Positions 1-8,945 of a DNA stretch of 64,000 nt are shown here, one piece after another; the stretch's first letter is position 1; each line of letters opens with the position of its first letter. Below the pieces are notes generated by a model. It did no database searches. It saw only the letters and a program-made list of their open reading frames with translations, and was not told the origin of the DNA. Origin of the DNA: Tetranychus cinnabarinus (taxonomy: Eukaryota; Arthropoda; Arachnida; Trombidiformes; Tetranychidae); NCBI GenBank assembly GCA_022266195.1, contig WHVY01000009.1, positions 1,736,001 through 1,800,000 on the forward strand, given 5' to 3'. The translations under genes were made by a program, and so were the position numbers.

Positions 1-30
1 TATAACAAAAATTTAGTAACTTGAACTCAC

Positions 31-298
31 CTTGCCTCGATGTAAATCGCAAGTTTGTTAATTCAATTTGGATATCATGATGTATTTTGAGGTGATAAAC
101 ATAATTATCCTGGTTGGTAATTAATTCACTACACAAAACACACTTAAATCCGTTTGCTGTTCTACCATGAGTATTATTTTCATGCTTTCGAAGATTTCTC
201 TTCTCACTAAATGTCTTCTGACAAGCTCCACAAACAAAATTATTGACAGTTGGGTCAGCTGGGCTAAGATCAGAAACCGGTTTTAAAGGACAAGCCAT
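31..298 (-). CDS. C2H2 zinc-finger protein, first coding exon (partial)
   Basis: Read on the minus strand, an ATG at 298 opens 89 codons ending at a consensus donor (CAAG|GTGAGT, exon end at 31), so the gene continues past the left edge. The exon encodes two C2H2 fingers: C-x2-C-x12-H-x4-H around residues 23-43 (CGACQKTFSEK onward) and C-x2-C-x12-H-x3-H around residues 53-73 (CVLCSEL onward). The family binds nucleic acid, usually as transcription factors. The target here is unknown and further fingers probably lie downstream. The start is the first ATG in the open frame, and the splice donor keeps the phase (268 nt, phase 1). No paralogue was recognised. The finger spacing is good evidence that the exon is real. 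Confidence 0.75.
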
Positions 299-1007
299 TT
301 TACTTATTTTCAATACAAAAAATCCGGTTGTTATGGTAATTGTTATGCTTTATTTTCATTGGAGGGAGCTGTTTGGTTTTTATCCTCTTGTGTCTGAACT
401 AGTCACTCCTTTTATATCAAAGATGTAAGCTTTTTCATCTTATTTTAACTGTTTTATATTTGAATTTCAATTACACAAGCGAGCAGAGAAACTATCACTT
501 CGTTTTTTGATAATAAACTCGTAATTAGATAAAACTGGGCAATTTTGAACAATTCGACCGAGACGCCTCCTATCGGCAAAATTTAAAGTAGGGGATTGTT
601 CCGGATCCAGGCTTTCTTTTGATTGACTGGCCAGTTTTTAATCGTTTTTTCACCCGTAAAACGGTTCTTGGACTAACATTAGTCAATTAACCACAATATT
701 AGTTGTAATATTTTTCAACACAAAACAAATCTTCATTTCTTTTCCTTTCATTTTCACTTGAAGGATACATTTTTAACGCATTTATTTATGAAAATTAATC
801 TAATTAGCCCGCCTGAAGTGGATGTATGTAATCCTTTATGAGCCCATATCAAGATAAAAAAAATTAGGTCAAAAATATCAAATCATTGAAAGAAGATATT
901 ACTATTCAAAGTAAAGATTGTGCAGTGACAGTTTCTCTGCGCGCTTGTTTACAATTTAATCGTCTGATATTAAATCAAATTTCTTTAATACAACAAACTT
1001 GTTTATC
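299..1007. other. Intergenic, 5' side of the zinc-finger gene
   Basis: AT-rich sequence upstream of the minus-strand zinc-finger exon. Short ORFs here show no family features. I see no RNA gene or repeat. Confidence 0.4.
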
Positions 1008-1313
1008 ATGGGTGTAACAATTCGAAAGCAAAATGAAAATGTTATATCGACAATTGAAAAAGTCGCGCATGTTCCGCCTGGGAAAGAATTGAAAACCCTC
1101 AATATTGCTAAAAGAGGTGCAGTTGTCTACGCTTATGCGTATTGTGAGCAACCATCCCGGGCTGATGATAGGCAAACTATAGTCCGCCACATGAATAAAC
1201 GGGAAGTTTCCGCGAAAAAAATAAAACCAGCTTGTGTTGAAAGGCGAAACCGCAAACCGAAAGAAGGAAAAACATGGCCAAACATTACTCAAACCAAAAA
1301 TGGACGAAATTAA
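1008..1313 (+). CDS. Small basic hypothetical protein (doubtful)
   Basis: An ATG at 1008 opens a 101-codon frame ending at 1313. The product begins MGVTIRKQNEN and has a very basic C-terminal third (RRNRKPKEGK). It shows no signal peptide, membrane segment or family motif I recognise. A second frame of about the same length lies on the opposite strand, so the openness could be chance. Base composition is slightly less AT-rich than its surroundings, which weakly favours coding. It could also be an exon of a larger gene, but no convincing donor was found at its end. Confidence 0.3.
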   Translation: MGVTIRKQNENVISTIEKVAHVPPGKELKTLNIAKRGAVVYAYAYCEQPSRADDRQTIVRHMNKREVSAKKIKPACVERRNRKPKEGKTWPNITQTKNGRN

Positions 1314-2051
1314 TATTTATCGCTGTAATTAATTCTATTGCATGAAAACTATAACTAGTGCATATCATTTTAACAGATTATTGCACTGTACGACCTTTTA
1401 CCGAACCCCATCCAAAACTGATTTTATATAATTTTTGTAATGCAGTTTTGTTTTGCTTGTTTTTAACTAACTAACTGATAGATTATGTACCCTACGCATC
1501 AATTAAGTAAGGCGAAAAATACATTTGTCTGACAGTAGTGTCAAAGTGATCTCAACAATTTTTTCAAATTAATGCTGAAATATATAATTTAGTATAATAA
1601 TGGAGGTTAACATAATAAATTATCGACAATTTTTCACTTACACTCGGCTGTTGGTGACCCTCATCTGGTGACTGTGGACCTATTGCTCCCTAATTTGAAA
1701 ATTAAGCAAGAAATTTATTAACTATAATATACTAAATATCAGATACTGAAAATGAAAATTGAATATGAATGACAGTTGAGTGAGTGAAATGAAATCTAAA
1801 ACAATCATTTGGGATAAACCGATTTTTATTAAGCTTCTTGAAAGGTTCATCATTTTTAAACCGATTTGCTATTTTGCCCTTTTGCTGTATTGCCCTTGGT
1901 GTTTTGTCCATAGCTATTTAGCCTTTTGCTATTTTGACCCTCTACCGCCCATAGAGATGAGATCAGGTACTTAGGATGAATTGGCAAGTATTCAGAATCT
2001 GAGATTAGAAAGCTGGTGTAAAAAAATTTTGGTCGATTTTTCATTCCTTTA
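1314..2051. other. Intergenic between small ORF and inverted-repeat element
   Basis: No gene recognised. It contains the short tandem array at about 1865-1940, listed separately. Confidence 0.4.
1865..1940. repeat. Degenerate 14-16 bp tandem repeat, about five copies
   Basis: Five successive units resemble TTTTGCTATTTTGCCC (for example TTTGCTATTTTGCCC, then TTTTGCTGTATTGCCC, ending TTTTGCTATTTTGACC). Read on the minus strand this gives a run of GQNSK-like peptides, which is a translation artefact of the repeat. Confidence 0.6.
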
Positions 2052-2127
2052 ACTGTAGTAGTAAGAAAAAGCACGGTATAGCGCAATTTTCCTCGGCGCT
2101 GACCGTGCTTTTTTCCTCTTTCTTTTT
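2052..2127. repeat. Left terminal inverted repeat with hairpin
   Basis: Contains a stem-loop at about 2066-2113: AAAAAGCACGGT pairs with ACCGTGCTTTTT, and an inner AGCGC/GCGCT stem encloses a loop of about 11 nt. Confidence 0.75.
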
Positions 2128-2186
2128 ACCTTTCTTTTTTCCCATCATCAGTGAATGTCAAGTGATATAATATTATGTAATATTAA

Positions 2187-2852
2187 TTAAGTACTATTAA
2201 ATCTAATAACAATTAACCTTATATATTGTTGCATAACAAGTCTAGACTTATTCAATATTGATTTCAATGATGAATTTTTTCCCACAGGCACATTTTTCCT
2301 CGAATAGATACTCTTTTCTAGGTACACCCAAAACATTATCCAGGATTTTTCAAATTCAATATCATCCAAATGATTAAATTGATCTGGTTCAGGGTGTAGA
2401 CCGCCATCATCATAAATTTCATCAACTATTTTTACCAAATCTGCTTGATTCTTTTCATCCAGTTTTGGTAAATTTTCATATGAATCACTTTTCACAATTT
2501 CATCTAGCCAATCAAACAACTCATTATCACCTGCAGGAATCGATAGTTTATCCTTACCAATCTCATATGATGTTGAAGGGGTAGGAGAAGGTGAAAATAA
2601 AGGTTTTATAGTTGGCTTTATCGGGTTTGAAGTTGAAGAAGCTGAAGAAGTTGTAGGTGAAGATAAAGTTGAAGTTGAGGAAACTGAAGATGCTGGTTCC
2701 AGTGAAGATGATGTTGAAGGGACAGGGGAAAGTGGTCGAGAAACTGATGATGATGAAGAGGGAGATGAACCGGTTTTTGAGGTTGTTGGATTGTAACAAT
2801 CGTCCAAAAGTTTCGGTAACTCCTTATGAAGGGGAGCAACACTTGTAGGGGC
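2187..2852 (-). pseudogene. Ser/Thr/Pro-rich open frame inside the element, no ATG
   Basis: The minus-strand frame is open from an upstream stop at 2853-2855 to a stop at 2187, with no ATG in the first part. It is therefore either an internal or 3' exon (an AG acceptor-like site sits at its start) or a decayed ORF. The N-terminal half is low-complexity Ser/Pro/Thr. The C-terminal half looks like ordinary globular protein (DNELFDWLDEIVKSD, then DLVKIVDEIYDDGG). I do not recognise the family. The C-terminal part weakly resembles the remnant at 3538-3803 on the same strand (DWL...LVKIVD against DWL...LTKIVD), suggesting related proteins. Confidence 0.4.
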
Positions 2853-3296
2853 TTACACTCGAACTTTTTAAATAATTTTTCTTCACTTTTTTTACTTCTG
2901 CCATTTTTTTATTTAGTTTTTTGATTTTATTGATGTATTTTGGCATTTTAACTGATATACAGAATGAAATTACTAAGATAATGGTGGATCAATTGACAAT
3001 GATTTTTTTTTCTTTATTCAATTTCTTAAATACTGAAGAATTGTCAATTTAATCAGCTTGATTTTAACGAATTGAGAGATAAGATTCGCACGTCATTTTT
3101 GCAAAGGGTTAAAATGGAAATTGATTTTAATTATTAAACAAGATTAAGCAATTAAGTTATGAAAATTAACCCTGAGATTTTTCAAGAACCAATTGACTTA
3201 AAGCGTTAGAATATATCTCAATCAATATTTTCATTCAAGATTCTTCAATCACTTAACTCTTTACTTATTTTTCTCTTTCTTCTCTTCCTCTTTTTT

Positions 3297-3440
3297 CCTC
3301 TCTTTTCTCTTTCTAATGCCAATGTATTTTGATATATGCTTTCGACTCAAACTTTTTCTCTTTCAATTCTTCTTTCTTTTCTATTTCTTATACCAATATA
3401 TATTGATATATGCTAACTTCTAAAACTTTTTTCTCTAACT
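3297..3440. repeat. Imperfect tandem duplication, unit about 75-80 bp
   Basis: Two adjacent units share a block like CCAATGTATTTTGATATATGCT / CCAATATATATTGATATATGCT, each followed by an AAACTTTTT run and a T/C-rich tract. Confidence 0.5.
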
Positions 3441-3537
3441 TTTTCAATGGATCATTTTCACATTTAAATGATAACGACTGGTCATTTCAAGTCTATTTCA
3501 GGATTTTATCCTTTTATTCAATCAATTTTGAGAAATA

Positions 3538-3803
3538 TTACAATTCATTATTTATTCTTCTTGAAATTCGAATCAAAATTTCATAGTTGTCATCATCCTT
3601 TGAAGGGGTCTCTCCAAGGATATCCACAATTTTAGTCAATGAATCTTTAAGTTTAGAATCAGAAGAAGTTTTAAGAAGTAATTTCAATCAATCCAAAGCA
3701 TCTTCGATTGCATTTTTTGTACAACAGCCAATGCACATTCATTTGTATGGTCATTCATACAAAGCGAAGAAATCTCAAACGAATCAAAAGAATCCAAGTC
3801 CAT
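3538..3803 (-). pseudogene. Frameshifted coding remnant inside the element
   Basis: On the minus strand an ATG at 3803 opens a plausible coding frame (MDLDSFDSFEISSL) that soon meets a stop. Coding-like sequence continues in another frame, with one further in-frame TGA, through SKLKDSLTKIVDILGETPSK to a stop at 3538. This pattern of good amino-acid composition across two frames is that of a decayed gene. No family was recognised. The other reading, a chance ORF, is less likely given the length of hydrophobic/charged heptad-like sequence. Confidence 0.4.
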
Positions 3804-3878
3804 GGCAAGTTCCTGCGACACATTTGTGAATGGAATTTCACAATAGGCTAAAAAGTTCAATGGTGGAAAAAGAAAGAG

Positions 3879-3954
3879 AAAAAGAAAGAGGAAAAAAGCA
3901 CGGTCAGCGCCAAGGAAAATTGCGCTATACCGTGCTTTTTCTTACTACTACTGT
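3879..3954. repeat. Right terminal inverted repeat with hairpin
   Basis: Reverse complement of the repeat at 2052-2127, with the same hairpin at about 3893-3940. The internal loop differs by one base. Confidence 0.75.
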
Positions 3955-5285
3955 AAAAAGGCAATAATTTTGAGAATATCTGTCGGATTTTGGTTTTTTT
4001 GTACTGATTAATTGAGGCTAAGTAATGTTTGAACCAATAAAGATCACAATTAAATCTTTTTTTGATTGCGAACCACAAAATTTACTTGCCACCTTAATAA
4101 ATTAAAATCTTTTTAAAAATAAAACTAAATAAATTTTATAGCTGCATGATGGGCCTTTCCGATTGAAACATAATCCGGTCTGTATGGTGTCTGTAACGAA
4201 TGTTCAATAAGCTTTTCGCTTTTCTCATAGACTGAGTCCTTAATGATAATCGGTTAACTGTAAGGCCATCCAAAGACACGGCCAAGTTACTGTAACCCTT
4301 TCAGTTCTTCTGGATTATTAAATAGAGATGAATTTTGGAAAATAGATGTCAATTAAGATGTCTTGTCTATTCATTGATAAGAGAAGCTCTTTTCTGCTTA
4401 TCAAGATTCGTTTTTTCAAATGACGCGATAATATTCGTCAAACGAGAGCGATTTCCATTGAGCTGCCAAATAACAATGATCAAAACTCAATTACGTTAAT
4501 AACTGAATATGCACATGGATATCTTTCACCTGAATTTATCGATTGGTTAAACAAGGTGTAACCAATGTAAAAAACAAGCACATCACAATGAATCGCCACG
4601 ATATAAATTTTATTTGCTTCATTGGCTTTTGTAATAATTTTTAACCACAGGTTATTTGTGAGAGTTTTCCGGTTAATAAGGATGAATTATAATCGATTCA
4701 ATTGAAATAACAAGTTGATTTGAGATGATTTTGAAAAGCATCTGACTTAAAGACTCAAAACAATAAACAATAGTAAATCGATTGGATCGCTAAAAGCGAA
4801 GTGACTCCTGCAGAAAAAAACTTATTTGTGAAATAAAATTTTCTGATTTTCTGGTCAATAAATTTTACTTATCGTGATAGATCGCTACTGATAAACTTCG
4901 TAATGGACTTAAATTTTATCTGAATTGATCACGAGCAATACACGTTTGCGTACACGTTTGAAATAACCTTCGGTAGTCAATCATGTTAAACTTGCAATCT
5001 GGAGTCTCATCAATAGAAATGAATTTTGAAAATAGATTTCAATAAAGTGAACACGTTTAATCTATCTAACCGTTAATAGAAGCTCATTTTCTGCTTTTTC
5101 AAAATTCATATTTCCAAATGATGCGATATCATTTGACAAACGAGAGCGCTTTCAATTGATTAGAGATGATTTTGACAGAAAGGCATCTGAATTTGAAGAC
5201 TGAAAAACAATTTACAATGGTAAATCGAACGGAACAAATGACGTTCAAGAAAATGTGTTTTTCAAATCAAGTCGGAACAAAATCA
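3955..5285. other. Upstream region of secreted Ala/Gly gene 1, with an internally repeated module
   Basis: No gene. From about 4133 it matches the sequence beginning near 9474. A module with AATAGATGTCAATTAAG, GAAGCTC(A/T)TTTTCTGC and TGACGCGATAATATT(C/T)G-like blocks occurs at about 4330-4465 and again, more diverged, at about 5015-5160. It is a candidate regulatory region. Confidence 0.5.
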
Positions 5286-5293
5286 TATATATA
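5286..5293 (+). promoter_or_regulatory. TATA box of secreted Ala/Gly gene 1
   Basis: TATATATA lies 92 bp upstream of the ATG. Its counterpart in the second copy is TATAAATA at 10618. Confidence 0.6.
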
Positions 5294-5384
5294 GTCGACA
5301 ATTTACTCGAAATTAATCAATAAGTTAAAACTTTCTCAAGCAATTTACTTGTATTTGTCTCGAGTTTACTACATCAAACGAAAA

Positions 5385-6341
5385 ATGAAATCATTCGGTG
5401 TATCAGCCTTTTGCTTATTGCTTGTTGCATCAGCCGTGATCTGTGATGAACAACCCGAACTTTCTTTGAACGGTAAAGTTCATGGTCGATTTTTCTTCAA
5501 CCCATTTAAAATAGCCTCGCAAGCCGCCAAAGCTATTGGTAACGTTGGTGCTCAAGTAGCTGATGGTTTAGGTTCAGCAGCCAACTCCATTGCTAACGCT
5601 GCCTCAAGTGGAATCAAAACTGCTGGTTCGTTTGAAACAGCAGCCATCAAGGGTGCCGGTAAAATCGCCTCAACTGGAGCTTCAATCGGTGCCAGTGCTA
5701 CTGCAAATGTTGGCAATGCAGTCAGTTCTGGTATCAAAGGAGCTGGTAAAATCGCTTCAACTGGTTCCCAAATCGGTTCATCTCTTGCTCAAAGTGGAGG
5801 TAAAATCGGAGCCAATGTAGCTGGTACTATGGGTAACCTTGCTGCAACCGGAGCTAACATGTTCGGAGATGCTGCTACTGCTGGTGGTCAAATTGCTAGC
5901 TCAATCCTCAAAGGACTTGGTTTAGGTGCTTTTAGTGGTCTAGCTACTTCTGGTGCAAAGTTGGTTTCTGGTGCTGCCACAGGAGCTGGTTCTTTGGCTA
6001 ACAATACTTTCAATGGATTCGGTAATCTTGCCAATGAAGGAGGAAAAGCTGCTGGTACTGTTATCAACGGTACTGGAAACTTTGTTTCATCAGGATTGGA
6101 AGATGTTGCTGGTGCTGCTGAGACTGGATTTGGCTTAGGAGCCACCGTAATCAATGGATCGGGAACTGTTGCTGAAGCTATTGGAGATGGTTTGGCCAAT
6201 GTTGTTGACTTTAAGAATGACATACTTGCCAACCAAACCAAACTTGTCGGTAACTTGACCGATATTGGATTCGACACTGCCGGTAATATTTTCAACAGTA
6301 GTGCTGAGGCCGCTGCCACTGTCCTTTCAATCTTCGGTTAG
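5385..6341 (+). CDS. Secreted Ala/Gly/Ser-rich repetitive protein, copy 1
   Basis: 318 aa, single exon. A signal peptide is clear (MKSFGVSAFCLLLVASAVIC, cleavage near residue 20), followed by DEQPELSLNGKVHGRFFFNPF. From about residue 43 the rest is a run of Ala/Gly/Ser/Asn-rich amphipathic repeats of roughly 11-22 residues (variants of GAGKIASTGAS, NVAGTMGNLAATGANM, NGFGNLANEGGKAAG) with several N-glycosylation sequons (NNT, NGT, NGS, NLT, NSS). There are few Cys, no enzyme motif and no membrane anchor. The ATG at 5385 is preferred over upstream non-ATG extensions because the signal peptide starts there. The composition suggests a structural, silk-like or salivary secretion. The exact role is inference, and I do not recognise a named family. 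Confidence 0.85.
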   Translation: MKSFGVSAFCLLLVASAVICDEQPELSLNGKVHGRFFFNPFKIASQAAKAIGNVGAQVADGLGSAANSIANAASSGIKTAGSFETAAIKGAGKIASTGASIGASATANVGNAVSSGIKGAGKIASTGSQIGSSLAQSGGKIGANVAGTMGNLAATGANMFGDAATAGGQIASSILKGLGLGAFSGLATSGAKLVSGAATGAGSLANNTFNGFGNLANEGGKAAGTVINGTGNFVSSGLEDVAGAAETGFGLGATVINGSGTVAEAIGDGLANVVDFKNDILANQTKLVGNLTDIGFDTAGNIFNSSAEAAATVLSIFG

Positions 6342-7325
6342 ATCTAAAATAATGTCTTCAGCAATAAATAATGCACGTTAATTGTTGAATGATTTAAAAT
6401 AGTGTTTACAGTAAATTCAAATAAATAATCTTCCATCTAAACACGATTACATTGATTTATTAATCCAACTTAATAATCGTTGACTGTATAAAAATACAAG
6501 CTACTAATTTATTCGCTGACTTAATTTCAAAGAGTAGTTAGTCCTTTCTTCTGTGATAATAATTGAAAAAGATTCATTTACAAATCTGATAAACCGAAAT
6601 GTCTAATATTATAATATTATTATAATAACCAATAATCACTTGTTCCCTCAGGTTCAATCTAAAAAGACGTTGAGCCAAACAAGGTAAAGTTTGTACGTGT
6701 ATCAAGTCAAATTGTTTGGACTTGAATTTAATCATGAAAATTGTTTAGATGAATACTAGACAGATAAACAAGTTGACCATGCAAGTGATTTAACATAAAT
6801 TTTTGCGATAAATTTCGGCCAAACTGAACGGGTTCCAAAGAAAATTTAGACGCACCAAGCCATAATTAAACTGGATCTGAGCTTTTTCGAAATTCGGGTT
6901 ACTGAGAAATTAATTTTAAACAGAATTTAGAAAAATGTATCTGTATCTCTTACAATTGACTTTGGGGGGAAACTTTTTCTTGTACAGTGATCACTCAGAA
7001 ACTTGCGGTTGAAGTAGACTATTCAGTTCATAAAAAACAAGATGTAACTCACTATTCATCAATAACATCTCCCTATCCTAGCGTATTACATGATTACCAA
7101 GATTTTTCAAAATTTAACTTTGCATAACCAAAACTGAATGCTGAAACATCATGTCCATGATCAGAATTACTCATGACGAAACTTTGATTAATGTTTTGTT
7201 GCTGAGAGCTAAAGAGTGGAACAAAAGTAGAGCCACAAACTTTGAGGCTTAATAATTAAATATTAAATATAAATATTATAATAACTAACCAAAGGATTTT
7301 GGTGAATTTTAGTTAAATGATGATC
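6342..7325. other. Intergenic 3' of secreted gene 1
   Basis: The first 430 bp belong to the duplicated unit. The remainder is AT-rich, with no gene recognised. Confidence 0.4.
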
Positions 7326-7613
7326 CTAAGGTCTAGCAACACATTGGTTATTTATTATTGAAAAAGTAGTATTAATTTTTTCTTTAAGTAAACCAAGAGC
7401 ACTTTTTGGCCCACCTGAGCTATTGAGATAATTTTCCCGTTCAGTAATTTCGAATCGCCGTATCATACGATAAATTGTTTCTCTCGCTGAGCCACCATTA
7501 ACGAAATGTTTGACAGTTGAAAGCTTTCGATTTTTTTCACTTATCATGCAAAATTGGCAGATTTTTTTATAATAACTTACTAGATTTACGTTTACTCGCC
7601 ATGATTTGAACAA
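7326..7613 (-). pseudogene. Transposase-like N-terminal helix-turn-helix fragment
   Basis: The open minus frame has no ATG at its start and ends at 7326. Residues such as VKHFVNGGSARETIYRMIRR and the following basic GGPKSALG resemble the N-terminal DNA-binding helix-turn-helix of Tc1/mariner-type transposases (a hydrophobic helix, a turn with ARETIYR, then a Gly-Arg/Lys linker). No DDE/D catalytic domain follows within the region. It is most likely a truncated relic. The family assignment rests on remembered pattern only. Confidence 0.4.
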
Positions 7614-7794
7614 AAAACGTTCAAATTTAGTATCAAATGAAAGCTAAGAATCTAAGCAATTTAGTTTAGTCTCTTTAAAAACTGACCTCTAAGCCCATCA
7701 TCATCATCATTGCTAAATTCGTAAGTTTTCTTACTTTTGCTACTCAAAGTTTATCATTTTATCAGTTTCAACATCTTTTCTCATTTATTTTTCA

Positions 7795-8173
7795 GCGCAT
7801 TTTTTGAAGAATTTAACTTCTTTGACTTCAAGAAAATATGCGACTTTTACTTTGATGGAGATAAGTTACAACGTGTCCATACTAATCTCACCACCGAGTT
7901 GCATCGAGGCGAATGCTGCGGCACATTACCAAATTTGCTAAAGATGCAAATGCACCATAACTTAAGGAATGCCAATTAAACATCCTTTATCGTGTTAAGC
8001 TTGATGGATTGCATACTCACGTTATGGAATGCCCTGACAATTGTCAAGTCTTCCGTGCGATGTTCAATCCAGTTGTCCAGCCATTGCCATTAGTTATACC
8101 TCAACCTCAACCGATAATACAGAAGATTTATGGAATAATGGCGCAGTTAAAAATAAGCAATTATCACGAATAA
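7795..8173 (+). pseudogene. Frameshifted coding remnant of unknown family
   Basis: Coding-looking sequence begins after a good acceptor (TTATTTTTCAG|CG at 7794/7795, with a matching GTAAGT donor at about 7721) and reads FFEEFNFFDFKKICDF...LHRGECCG. It hits a stop at 7979 and continues in another frame from 7961 as LNILYRVKLDGLHTHVMECP...VFRAMFNP before ending at 8173. One indel would join the two frames. I do not recognise the protein. It lies between the two duplicated units beside other relics. Confidence 0.4.
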
Positions 8174-8660
8174 AGACTAAGTTCAGTAGCTCAATTAGAT
8201 TTACAACTGAAAATGAGCAATTCACATCATTGACTACGATTACTTTTGATAATACGCGATATTCATTAGAGATGGTTTGGTTTACTATTTTATTCGGTTT
8301 TGTATTTCACAAAGTTTTATCTAGAACCAGTCAAAGCTTCATTTCTATTAATATTCAAAATTGATTTGAGAAATCAAGATCACAGTTGAAACATTTTATT
8401 TTGTATCAAAAAAAGTTTTATTCTGCATATGTAGTATTCATACCATTATCATTCGGTGTCTGACTCACATGATTGTGAACCGAATGAGAAATTAAGCTAG
8501 TCCGCCGTTTAGCATTGGCAACATCTACATTATGTAGACAAAATCTACATTAAGTAACTCCTTTTGGGTCCAAAAACCATTCCAAAACCCATATCCCGGA
8601 TTGTGCAACATTTGGGGAGCCAATAGTTGAATATTACCATTACGGGGCTCCATTAGTCTC

Positions 8661-8945
8661 TTATATAATGAGACTAAGGATGGTCGATCTGCAAAGGCGA
8701 TTCGAGGTTAGTTTCGAGAGAAATATGACCGGTTGTTCCTCAGGAGTATTTACAACTTCCTCTGGGTAAAATTTTTCAATAATGGGCCCACTTTCAGTTG
8801 ATTGTCGACTAATTTTCAGCAATCATTCGTCCAAGAGTAAACCAATTTCCTAAAAGATTTGTCTCTCCTTCAATTTATGAATAGATCCTGTAAGAAACTG
8901 GGTACCACTATCGAGGTCCACACAAGATTTTAGGCCATCCAATAC
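8661..8945 (-). pseudogene. Degenerate coding remnant of unknown family
   Basis: One minus-strand frame carries protein-like sequence interrupted by two stops: LKSCVDLDSGTQFLTGSI, then a stop, then LLKISRQSTESGPIIEKF and PEEQPVIFLSKLTSNRLC to a stop at 8661. It has no start and no recognised domain. The amino-acid composition is far better than in the neighbouring frames, which is why it is called a relic rather than chance. Confidence 0.35.

Larger units (their letters stand above)
2052..3954. mobile_element. 1.9-kb inverted-repeat-bounded element (candidate non-autonomous DNA transposon or foldback)
   Basis: Sequences at 2052-2127 and 3879-3954 are inverted copies of each other, about 76 bp with two mismatches that I can see. 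Each begins AC(T/A)GTAGTAGTAAG on the outside. Each arm contains its own palindrome (GCACGGT...ACCGTGC with an inner AGCGC/GCGCT stem). Between the arms are degenerate coding frames on the minus strand and a short direct repeat near 3297-3440. The layout fits a DNA transposon or foldback element. No transposase motif is visible and no clear target-site duplication was found, so the class is open. Confidence 0.6.
4133..6775. repeat. Segmental duplication, copy 1 (2.6 kb)
   Basis: Matches 9474-12073 through upstream sequence, promoter, the whole ORF and about 430 bp of 3' flank (ending near the shared ATGAATACTAGACAGATAAA). Small indels separate the copies. Confidence 0.85.

Noticed and set aside
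975..1292. 105-codon minus-strand ORF overlapping the small plus-strand ORF
   Set aside because: Phe/Ser/Cys-rich with no family features. It is probably the shadow of the plus frame, or both are chance.
5888..6319. Long minus-strand ORFs across both Ala/Gly-rich genes (also 11220-11627)
   Set aside because: Anti-sense of GCN/GGN-rich codons gives open Pro/Ser/Ala frames. The plus frames have signal peptides and conserved length.
8540..8620. Minus-strand peptide (IWVLEWFLDPKGVT) that might be a transposase C-terminus
   Set aside because: Too short and no DDE/D motif. It could not be tied to the fragment at 7326-7613.
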